Origin: Ooceraea biroi
Taxonomy: Eukaryota; Arthropoda; Insecta; Hymenoptera; Formicidae
Reading direction: 5' to 3'
Assembly: GCF_003672135.1 (NCBI RefSeq)
Contig: NC_039515.1
Coordinates: forward strand, 8,308,001 to 8,372,000
DNA length: 64,000 bases
A model generated the notes under the pieces. The model was given only the letters and a program-made list of their open reading frames with translations. It was not told the DNA's origin and did no database searches. Numbering within the stretch: position 1 is the stretch's first letter; each line of letters starts with the position of its first letter. Of the stretch, positions 1 through 9,676 are shown piece after piece. The position numbers and the translations under genes were made by a program.

Positions 1-1759
1 CTGTTGCTGCTGCAGTCTCGGACGCGTGTACAGTGTCAAATTGAATTCGAGAAATCGGCTTATCTTTCAATGGGGCGATTTTTTTGTAGTACGTAAATGG
101 GTGATTGGTTCCTGTGGGATAATCGTGCGCGATCAAATTTGCCTCAAATTTCATTAATCTTGAACACGCATACCGTAACATATACATATCGATATGGGAG
201 AACGAAATTCTTGTTCGAACAATACAACAGAAAAGAAATAAAAATGTATTAAATAACTGTACATCCAGATAGAGATATTAGAGATATTAGATACCATTTA
301 TTTAATTAATTTGTAATAAACTTAGATAACTGAAAATTACGCGTACAATTAATATAACAGAGAAGAAACCAGATGTTTTTATTAATTTGTTGTGGTTGCT
401 TTATTCACTCGCGCTCGTCCTGCAAAACGGAGGGACGACGCATCCGAAATCGCATTCACGCGAGCGATCGGCTTTCCGAGAAGGGCTCGGCCGCGATTTA
501 CGCGTCCCTTAATAAATCCGAGCGGAAGCTCACTCGCGAGGAACGACATCAAAGTGCACCACCTCGCCGCTGATCCTCGACGAGCAACGAGGCATGTGCG
601 ACGAGGTCGTCGTTGAAATCACTGCCTACGAGACTCCCCCGCGCGGGGGACGCCACCCCCTCGTCCCCGCGGAGAGAATCACGGGGTGTACACTCGCTGC
701 GTGAGCCGCAGGGGGCAGACTCTATTAAAAATGCAATATTCTCGTTAATCCATGCCGGTATGCGGCGCCGGCTAATTAGCGAGCGCGAAGGACGGAGAGG
801 CACGCGTACGCTTACCAACGTTGTCATGCAAATACCCCATGGTGAGCGGCTATGGGACGTCATCCGCGTACATACGCGCCTGCACAGGTATATGTACGGC
901 GTGTGAATGAGAGAGGGAGGGAGAGGAAGCAAGAGCCACAGACAGAGAAACGTCGAGAGAGAGATACGCACATACATATACATATATACGCGATCGTGGA
1001 CGCGTTCATACGCATCGGGGGACGTGCGGCGGGTGGAAGCGGAGGGGTGAGCTATATCAATAAGCATCGAACGGCCACGGAGGACGGCAGGGAGCTGTTG
1101 ATTAAGGGGTGAGTACAATGAGGAGATATCCTCGGAGAAGGGAATGCGTCTGCGATGGATCCGCATGAAGGGAGGCTGGGGCTCCCACCCACGTTCGTCT
1201 CTCCTTCATCTCCTCTTCCTCCTCCTCCTGCTCTCCGTAGCTTCGAACACTCGTGCGCGGGCGCGTATTCTGCGTCTCTTCCTGTGTCTCGTCGATCTCA
1301 TCTCCGGCGCAAGCAACGGAGGGACCGTTAGACGCCGATTACCGCCGATCCTGGACCGCACAATGGTCTCGTCTCTGTCATCGCTATGATGACTGGGTCA
1401 CCGCTGTCGCGTAACCACAAGTGGATCCCGCAATAAAGTCAAACAGCACGCGAGTGGAATCAACCGCGACATTTCCGAGCCAACTCTCTCGACGGCGCGT
1501 AAGCAATTAAAAGTTTGCCAAGCGGATCAAACTTCGAATAGTGATACTGATAAGTCTGGATCATCGCGAGCAACGGCTTCGAGATGACACTAATTTTCGA
1601 CGAGACACTAATACAAATCGATCCAGCTATTCTTTGGCCATTCTCCTCTCTCTTTCTCTCTGCAATATTCCAGATTCTTGATTCTCTTTCCTTTTTGATT
1701 CTTCCCGGAATTTTACTGGTGCGATTTATTTCCAGCGGACAATTTTTTGATGAGGTTGC

Positions 1760-1791
1760 GACTGGTCTGTTGCATTAGGTTGGGACCAGTC
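1760..1791. repeat. Short inverted repeat, 8-bp arms
   Basis: GACTGGTC at 1760-1767 is matched by its reverse complement GACCAGTC at 1784-1791, separated by 16 nt. It could fold as a small hairpin. No function is assigned, and an arm this short can occur by chance in 64 kb. Confidence 0.5.
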
Positions 1792-2221
1792 CCCTCCGAG
1801 CCGGGCGTACCCGAAATTAATATGGAGTAATGAAAATTGGTTATCGGTCCGAAGCGGCCGCGCGGTTCTGGAGACCGAACGGTGTTACCGGCACTGGAGC
1901 GCGTAATATCGCATTGAAGATAGGTCGGGACGACGGGCACGGGGTTGGCTCGGCTCTCGGGTGCAAGGGAAGCGGATCACGTTGACACAAAGCGCCCGTA
2001 ATCCGTTTATCTCCTCTCCGGGCACTCCGCGCCCACGTGTTACGCTTCGCGTTATTCGAGAGAGGCGGCCTGCCACCCTCCACCTCCCTTCCTTCCTCCT
2101 CCATCGCGTTCTCTCTCCCTTTCTCTCTCTCTCTCCCATCGCTGATGCTCGTTATCCTATGACGAAGTGAACGAGTCACTTCATTCTCTGCCATCGAAGA
2201 ATCGCTCATAGAATCGAAGAA

Positions 2222-2247
2222 GGGACAGTGTCCCAAAAATGGGACAC
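2222..2247. repeat. Compound inverted repeat with alternating GGGACA/TGTCCC boxes
   Basis: GGGACA (2222-2227) is followed after one base by TGTCCC (2229-2234), and GTGTCCCA (2228-2235) is followed after AAAA by its exact reverse complement TGGGACAC (2240-2247). Three half-sites in alternating orientation therefore offer two mutually exclusive hairpins. It could be a dimeric protein-binding site or a chance palindrome. Confidence 0.55.
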
Positions 2248-2905
2248 GCGCGGTCAAACTCATAATCAGGAATAGAGGGAAACTGTTCCTCCAGAGATAT
2301 TAAACACATTATTCCGTTCTACCCACATACTTGAACAGCTATAGAAATCTGTAAAGTGTTACAGCGACACCTTCTATAAATTAAGAAAATCAATGCGTGA
2401 TTGATATCACGCAATCAAGATATCGATTCGCGGCCGCAAACTGCAAAGGCATCGAGGTGTAGAAATCAAGGTCGGGCAGAGCTCGCTTCGATGGGGTTAC
2501 ACGAGGAAGCATTACGCCGGTGAATCGACGATGGGCGACGAGAAACACGGGAGAATCGCGTTCATAAATCTGGTAGAAGAGCGTGCTCTCGCTCGGCGAC
2601 GAGTATCATCCGCTGACAGATTTCTTCGCGAGCGTCGCGTCGGTTCCACGATGTGTGCCTCGGCTCGCCGAGGTGTTCCCTTTAGAAAGATCCACGAGCC
2701 GGACGAGGCATCGCGACAGTATTCCTCTTTGAGTAATGACGCCCTGGGCCCCGGGCGCAGGAATGCCGGTCGCGGGAGGAGGGGGGCCCTTTCATCGGTC
2801 GTTTCATTGGCTCTTCGAGGCTGCACGGCCCTTCTCGCTTTCTTCTTCCGCTTCGTCTCGCGGTCGTTTAGACGTGAAAACGGCTTAACGAATGACGGTG
2901 ACGAG

Positions 2906-2956
2906 TCGTCGTCGTCCTCGTCATCGTCATCGTCTTCTTCGGCTCCGTCTTCGTCC
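2906..2956. repeat. Imperfect TCN trinucleotide repeat
   Basis: A run of TCG, TCC, TCA and TCT triplets. It produces a serine-rich stretch in the 2531-3247 frame and an acidic Asp/Glu stretch on the opposite strand, which helps explain the long open frames here. It is treated as a microsatellite, not as coding evidence. Confidence 0.7.
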
Positions 2957-5150
2957 TGGCAGTGCTGCGTTTTGTCTCCACATCGTAAAACGCATTTGTC
3001 TCGTGCCCGGATGCCGGACGGTTTTGAATCCGTGTTGGATTCTTCTCTCTCGCCGTACATAAAATATATATTACAACTCTGTCTCGCGCTACCCTCCTGC
3101 CACCTCCTCCTGCCATCCTTCCGATCCTTTCCTTTCTTCTCTCCCACACACAGTCTTGCGCTCCTCTCTGTCTCTCTCTTTCTTCCCGACCATCCCTTTT
3201 ATTCGAATCCCAATCCCGGCAGGAATCGGCCTGACGCGGGCCGCTGAAAGGCGCGACGAAAGGCTCCCTAATATATTACGCCTATTAGCACCGAGTCGAA
3301 TATCTCGTCGTATATATCACTAAGAAGCACGCGGGAAGACCACGAAACAACACAAAGTTCCTCGGATTAATCGATTAATTAAATAATAAAGAGAGGTGTT
3401 GAATCGCGTCTTCTGCGCGAAGCTGCAAGCACCGAAACTACAATCTCCGTCTTCCGGTTGGCGAACATGTAACGGCCGCGGGTTCTCCTTGTTGCGATAT
3501 AGAGGACCGGACATTCCGCCTCGTCTGTCCCTTCCGTCGACACTTTGTTTCGCATCTCGTAATTTTCGCATGCACGCGCAAACGCATAAAGCGTATCCGG
3601 CTCATTAACAACACAAAGTCGACGGAGATTAAGCAAACGCTCGGACGCTATTGCCTTTCTTCTCTCTGTGTTTTCCACACCTCTGTCTCTCTTTCCCTTC
3701 TTCCCTTTCCTTTTCTAGTTTTAGATATGCAAAAAATATATATATATTTTTCTCTCTTCCTCCCTTTCTCGCCTGCGTTCTCGCATCTTTTCCACCTTTT
3801 GTCGATCCGCTTGGCGCGCGTCTCTGCGAAAACTCCGGATAATCCTCGCCGCAAGGCTGCCACATTGTGCGAGCTCGCCACGCGACGCTGCATTATTTAT
3901 ACCTGGTCGCTGAATAACGCCGCGGATGATGTTAATGTGCGCCTCTGCCCCCGAGCTTGAACAACTTCCATCACGGAAGCTGCATCGCAGAAAGTTCCGA
4001 ATGTCATAAGACAAAAACACAATTAAAGATGAAATTAAAGAACGAGATTCATGACTCACGAGTGACGAGAGGAATCATCGATGAACATGAAGAGCTGTCA
4101 AGAAGCATCGCAAGAAACGATACGAAGAATTTACGACGAATCCGGCGAAAGTGGGAAAGTCCTGAAAACTTCATGGCAAAGATGGAAAAGAGAGAAAGAG
4201 AAAAATAGAAAGAGAGAAGTAGAAAAAAGAGAATGCGTTATTTACGGTGCATTCTGTGGCTAACCCCTTTAAGCACAAATTTATACAAAGATAATTAAGA
4301 ATAATTCTTATATATTGACTATATAAGCTACAAAATCTTGTGGTATTAGAATAGTAGAGAGAATAGTATTGCAGTAAAGAGATAAAGAGAGAAAGAGAGA
4401 GGGAGACCGCGCAAGAAAGAGGAAGTTCGGTGAGACGAGATTCGAGAGCTTCCAAAGCTGGTGGCTAAGCGGAGCTAATCTCACCCGACACTTCGTTCCC
4501 CGACCGTGGGTGGCGGCGGGGTGTATAGGTATATTTGTTTCGCGGCATGGTGCGGAGAAAGAGCCACACAGGCCTGACAATGGCGGCCTCGGTTCAAGTC
4601 GGCGGCCTTTTTGAAGGTAGATGCCTCCCCCCCTTTTTTTCTCGAGGGCTCGAGTGTCTCTCCTCCTTCATCCGCCTGCTGTTACCACCTTCGCTCTCCT
4701 TCTCGCAGCTGGGCCCCGTTCTCTCAACGGGAGATTTCGCTAATAAGCGAAGCTACGAATCGCCTCGGCAGGAGCAGATACGATTAGAGATTCCTTTTGC
4801 TGTCATACCTGGTCGTCGGGTCGGGATTTTGTCCCGTCGTGTCGGGGTGAATTCCGGAAAAGAAAAATGCGGAACAAGATTACGGATGCCTCGGTGCGCA
4901 CACGCATTTTAGAATCGCTGCGTTGCTGCTGTTGCTGACCGGCAGCTAAGCCTAAGCTCGATCAGCTGGAGATATCGTGAGAAATACCATGTGCTTTAAA
5001 ATAATTTTAATTTTACACGCGTAATAAGTTTGCATGTTAAACATTTTAACGTGTTTATGTATCATGTTTTTCAATTATAGGAAAATATTCAATACATATT
5101 GAAGGCTAATCAACTTTTCAATCGGATTTGTAACACAAATTGCACAGTGA

Positions 5151-5190
5151 AGGAGATAGAAGGAAATAGAAGGAGATAGAAGGAGATAGA
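5151..5190 (+). repeat. Tandem repeat, 10-bp unit AGGAGATAGA x4
   Basis: Four adjacent copies of AGGAGATAGA lie at 5151-5160, 5161-5170, 5171-5180 and 5181-5190. Only the second differs, by one base (AGGAAATAGA). It is a short minisatellite at the edge of an AT-rich block. Confidence 0.9.
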
Positions 5191-6988
5191 AGAAGCGAAC
5201 GCGACATTTCAAAGTTTCTGATTAATCGATCGATAATCTGCAATCGATAAATCTCAGAAAATCGCGAGAAGAAGTTTATCGAACCATGGGCCGTGAACCG
5301 TGGCCGGTCCTCCTACGCACGGAATCACGCATGCGTCGGGCCTCCCTTAAAACAATACGTCGACCAATCTGGATGGTAAGGGGCTCCTGTTTCATTGGCT
5401 CGCTCCCTCGAGCTAATCTTTCTTTCGACGCATCCACCATTCTTGCCTGCTCCCCGTCACAAAACTCACCCGTCGTCCCTCGAGTATCGCGTTACTGTAA
5501 TTTTTACGCTAATCTAAACGGTAATCGCCCGATGAAATCGCAAATTCTAAAGAAAACCAAGATAAGAGAAGCGCAGAAATCGTGCAGTTTTGTGATTTCT
5601 GCTTTAACCAATTTCCATTTTTAACCGAAGAAGCAACGAAAAAAAGTAACGAAATAAGATCCGCAAATACGGCGATTGCATTTCGTATGTCATTGCGTTC
5701 TTGCCATTCAATGTTCAAAAACATGACGGTGCGAGAAGTGACGACGCGGCGCATCGCCCTGTTCGAGAAAATGAAAAACCGATCGATGCCTCCCTAACGA
5801 TGAATTTTAATTTCTTCCCCTTCGCTCAGAGCGCGCACAAACAACGGCCTTTGTTATGCTGGTAATCGAGGGTCATTGATCGGCGGCTGCGTGTGATGTT
5901 AGATCTGAAAAATTGGCGAATGTGTTCCCGTTCGCAGCGCGCATTGTTTCATCGATGCACTGGAGAAACGCGCAGGTAATTTCCACACCGAAGAGTCACA
6001 TTTTCACTCATGATTACAAAATGGAAACAACGAATCGATAAAAGCTCCGAAAAAGAATCAACGTGACCAGCCTATTCTCCTAGTTTCATATGTATTGTAC
6101 AATATCATATAATACATATGCGTCAAAATTACATCAATACGTATCAATATCAAATTTATATAAATAACGAATTTTAATCTCACTTATTACTCTCAATTTT
6201 TCATTTCTTCATTTATTATCTTCAATGATTAGCTTCGAATCTCTGACATCACTTCTTTGAACTTTTTGCTCGACAAGATGTTAAATTTGAGTAATTTATA
6301 TTTTGCGTTCGACACGAAGCAAAGTACGAAGAAAGGATGAACAAAGTACAACGCATGGCCCCTTCTGCGAGACGAAATGTTTTACCGAAGGTAATGCTCG
6401 TGCCGGAAGCGAGACGACGCGTGACCCCAGACGGACGCATTAGACGCACTTCCGGTGGTGCGACGCTCGGCGCCCTCGTTCGTCCGCTAAATCCGGTTCT
6501 GTCTCTCTCGCACGCACCTCCCTCGGAACCTACAAGGATCGTAATGCGCCTCGTTCTCATGGACAATTCCGCCAAAGAGTTACGCGCGGAATCGAAACGA
6601 TCTCGCCACGTGATCTTAAGTGGGTTACGAAAAATAATTCGGTGCTTAAATGCATCGTGATCGCGTGTGATAGCGATTAGGTAGACATAATTCGGTGATT
6701 TTACCCACGAGGGGTGGTTTCGTCGCGGACGGCGCTGCCGCAATTTGGCGTAAAATCCGTCGCTCCGGAAAATCGCGTGGATGTCCATTTCGGAGACAGA
6801 AGTTCTTCTCTTCCGCTGAAATTCTTGCTCGAAGCGCTTTGTCCGACAAGTAGCTGCTCTGGCATTCGATATCGGAAGACGAACGCGACGTGCAGAGAGC
6901 GCGCGCGATCGATCCCTCTCTCTCTCTCTTATTCTCTCGTACCCGATTTCCTCACTCCTTCCCCGCCTCGCATGCCGCCTCATTTCTC

Positions 6989-7118
6989 CTACGGTAGAGG
7001 AAATGAAATCCTGTCCGGGACGCGATTCGCGCGACGTTTGTCCCGTTATTAGATCAGCGTTACTTCGTGCTTCATCTCGAGAGTGCTCTGCGGCCGTCGA
7101 ATACGTCTTCCGCGTTTG
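6989..7118 (+). repeat. Diverged direct duplication, copy A
   Basis: This segment aligns with 7731-7861 in the same orientation. Over the best-matching 79 bases (6989-7067 against 7731-7808) I count about 62 identities and one 1-base gap, roughly 78%. Many of the differences are transitions. Similarity continues more weakly through the GTCTTC...GC motif at 7105-7118. The single-base gap breaks any shared reading frame, so this is not conserved as protein. It may be an old tandem duplication or two copies of an unrecognised dispersed repeat. Confidence 0.65.
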
Positions 7119-7662
7119 AAAGCGCTGATACTTCCCTCCCCGTCCGACGCCCCTCCGCCGCTCATACTTCCTGCGAGAATCACGTCTGCTTCGAGCAATC
7201 AGCGAAAAAGTAACACCATAGCGCTATGTAGTTTACGGGGTGTCTCCTTCGGCCGCGGTTTAGGTACGTGCGCAACATGAGGCGAGTATTGCGGCGGTTG
7301 AACTCACGATTGTACATCTTGCATAAAGAAACTCGATGTTCCATTAAAGTGACCTATAATTAAAACCGCGACGCGTTGTAAGTCCTCTCGAGGTCCTCGG
7401 AATCAACCGTTCACACGTCTAACTACACCCCACGATTGGTAACACGCGTGCCACATCGATCAATAAAACGCGGCGATGCGGTCGATTAGTTTTATTTCTG
7501 ATCCGCGTGCGCCAGTCGATAATTATTCCGAAAAGAATTTTTCCGATTTAGCACTTTGGATAAACTCGCGCGGCAGTTACGTGTGTCCATTATCGCTCAC
7601 GCCGATCGCCGGGGTGCATTCATCATTTTATCTGCTAAGCCCTGTCTATATACATATATGTA
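7119..7662. other. Spacer between the two duplication copies
   Basis: Mixed-composition DNA with no supportable gene. I looked for signs that copies A and B belong to one longer tandem unit of about 742 bp, but similarity between this spacer and the sequence after copy B is weak and patchy. Confidence 0.5.
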
Positions 7663-7680
7663 TGTGTGTGTGTGTGTGTG
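7663..7680 (+). repeat. (TG)9 microsatellite
   Basis: Nine TG units, flanked by TA-rich alternating sequence (7648-7662 and 7681-7692). The whole stretch is alternating purine-pyrimidine, lies just upstream of duplication copy B, and is a likely polymorphic marker. Confidence 0.9.
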
Positions 7681-7730
7681 TATAAATATATATGCATGCG
7701 CGCAGCAGATACTTCGTCGCATCTCTTCTT

Positions 7731-7861
7731 CTATGGCAGAGGAAATGGAATTCTATTCGCGTCGCGCCTCGGCCGACTTTGTCTCGTTATTACATCAACG
7801 TTACGTCGACTCGCGCGAGATGAGAGCTTGTCTGCCGCGCGCAACATGTCTTCTGCATCTG
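7731..7861 (+). repeat. Diverged direct duplication, copy B
   Basis: This is the partner of 6989-7118, offset by about 742 bp in the same orientation. It shares the cores GAGGAAATG, TTTGTC, CGTTATTA and CGTTAC. One frame reads through it from an ATG at 7734, but copy A is frame-shifted relative to it, so coding conservation is not supported. Confidence 0.65.
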
Positions 7862-8580
7862 CCCGTTATAACGATCGTCCGCAATAATCGGAATAAAGAT
7901 TGCGGAGGGAGCTTCCGCGCGGTTCGAAAAGGTATCATTTTCACGACGCGTACAGCGAATGCTGAGCATTTATTGAAAGCACGAACAAAGCACGAGCTTT
8001 GCGAGGACGTAGGCTTCCGCACCTGCACGATATAACACAACAAATCACGACCAATAAATTCAATAAAACAGAAATTAATTTTACAACGAACTCGCGTGCG
8101 TTCTCGGTCATCGAAGTTTTCAATCTCCGAAAATGTTGTGTTCGCGCTAATGTTGCAGCCGTCCCATTAAACGAAGCGCAGCCTGCGCTTCGGATCGTTC
8201 GCCGGGACGATCAAAGCCCCCGAAAAAATCACTCTCGCGGCGCGATATGAATCCGCGAGGGAGAGAAAGAGAGAGAGAACGAGCGAAGGGGCCCGCTTCA
8301 CGCAGCTCGGACTCTCGCGCGGCCGACGCATGCATTTACCACCTGCACCGACTCGAATTAAAAAGTTCGTTCTCCCGCGAAACCGTAAATAATGCCCTCT
8401 GACAGGCGGAGCCGAATGTCGATGAATAACGAGGCGCGGAACCTTCGACTTTCGATTCTTCTCTTTTTTCCGACCAAGCGCGCACGGCTCGCGAGCGCAC
8501 GTCAGTCCCGGACCACACACACGCATTGGCTATCGCAGCTCGACACATGTGCATGTATGTGGGTGTACATGTGTATGGGT

Positions 8581-8636
8581 GCGTACGTGTGTATTCCATC
8601 TATGCGTATGCATAGATGGAATACGCGCGCGCGCGC
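8581..8636. repeat. Perfect 15-bp hairpin with wobble-extended stem
   Basis: GTATTCCATCTATGC (8591-8605), a 4-nt loop (8606-8609) and its exact reverse complement (8610-8624). Outside the perfect arms, the left GTGT/CGTACG and the right (CG)n sequences could extend the stem as RNA through G-U and G-C pairs, giving about 25 bp. The right flank is (CG)n from 8624. The short loop is small for a typical insect microRNA precursor. Confidence 0.85.
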
Positions 8637-8907
8637 AGCGCCCTGTATATACGTGCGTGGTGCACGCGTGTCTGCGAGCGCGTATTGGTATGGATGGCTC
8701 GTACGTTTCGAAAACAAAGCTCTCGCGTCTAGCGAGAGAGAGAGAAAGAGAAAGAGAGAGAAAGGCTCCTCTGCTCTCGGCGACGAGACCGATGCATCGA
8801 TACCGGAAACGGCGCGATACACGGCGAGGAAAAAAAGGTAGAGAAACTTGCTGCTTGTATCCGCGCGTGTCTATGTATATGTGCATGTATATGGATGTAC
8901 GTACATC

Positions 8908-8952
8908 GCGACGGCGACGATTCCGATGACGACGACGCCGACGACGACGACG
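8908..8952 (+). repeat. Imperfect (GAC)n repeat
   Basis: A run of GAC, GCC and GAT triplets directly after alternating sequence (8875-8907, containing GTATATG and GTACGTAC). The same order, alternating tract then GAC repeat, recurs near 28.6-28.7 kb. Confidence 0.75.
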
Positions 8953-9656
8953 TAGGTATGTCCGACGTCATATGAATATTCGAGACAGATACGCCTGCTT
9001 CACGCCCCGCGCGCGTCCTCCGTCGCGCTTTCCGCCGCGGTGGATGCCGTTCGATTTTTTTTCTTCTCTTTTTTCCCGCTCACGCGCTGGACCAGCACTC
9101 GCTCTTCCGCCCGCTCGTGATGGCCAATCGAAAATACGTACATTGCCGGGAACGAGAAGGAATAGAAAAACTGAAAGTCGCAACTTTTCGGAAATAGCCG
9201 GATCGACGATGAAAGGGTTACACAACGTGGGAAACTGAAGGCTACCATATCTCGCTTCGTTCTTGTATCTCATTACGTCTGCTCGACGTTAACGATTTCG
9301 ATGACACATAAATGACGAAAATAATGAAGGAGGACGGGGACGAGAGGAAACTCGCACCGTCGGCGTGTCGAAACGGCCGTCATTCACGAGAAAAGATGGG
9401 ACACGAGAGGAAATCAGAAAGAGAAAGAGAGAGATAGGAGGGTGGGAGTATAATGACGGAACCCTCTCCTAATTCCCCGGGAAGCCGCGTCTCTTTCCCG
9501 CTGCGGATCTTCGTAGGGGAAGAGAGACGAGCGGAAGTCGCTCTCGCGTCTTCTCGCAGGGGGAAAGAAGGACGGGACGAGGCATGAGGAAGAGACGAGA
9601 GGGAGGTACAGAAAATGAGAGGATCAGAAGCTGCCGAGGAGAGCGAGGGAGAGTCA

Positions 9657-9676
9657 GTCCGTCCGTCCGTCCGTCC
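9657..9676 (+). repeat. (GTCC)5 microsatellite
   Basis: Five GTCC units followed by degenerate copies (ATCC, GTTC, GTTC) to about 9700. It lies at the end of a purine-rich block. Confidence 0.85.

Larger units (their letters stand above)
1..6980. other. Gene-free region, CpG-rich with AT-rich interruptions
   Basis: No supportable gene was found. The stretch is mostly CpG-rich DNA with pyrimidine-rich runs (around 1200-1240, 2080-2130, 3050-3190, 3650-3720) and purine-rich runs (4180-4240, 4375-4430). AT-rich blocks lie near 200-370, 4980-5280 and 6080-6300. Open frames of 205-244 codons at 549-1166 (-), 2531-3247 (+) and 6249-6983 (-) have no recognisable domain; those at 549-1166 and 2531-3247 are arginine/serine-rich or repeat-driven. 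It could be intergenic DNA or part of a long intron; the sequence does not decide. Confidence 0.6.

Noticed and set aside
3199..3220. TTCGAATCCC resembling a tRNA B box
   Set aside because: No A box, cloverleaf or T-run terminator could be fitted. The same held for other B-box-like strings; no tRNA is called.
2531..3247. ATG-led 238-codon frame on the plus strand
   Set aside because: It depends on a TCN microsatellite and pyrimidine-rich runs, has no recognisable domain, and overlaps a 211-codon frame on the opposite strand.
6249..6983. ATG-led 244-codon frame on the minus strand, not obviously low complexity
   Set aside because: No domain or family resemblance, Arg-rich composition typical of CpG-rich non-coding DNA, and no splice or poly(A) context. 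A frame this long is only mildly surprising across six frames of 64 kb. It would be worth one protein search.
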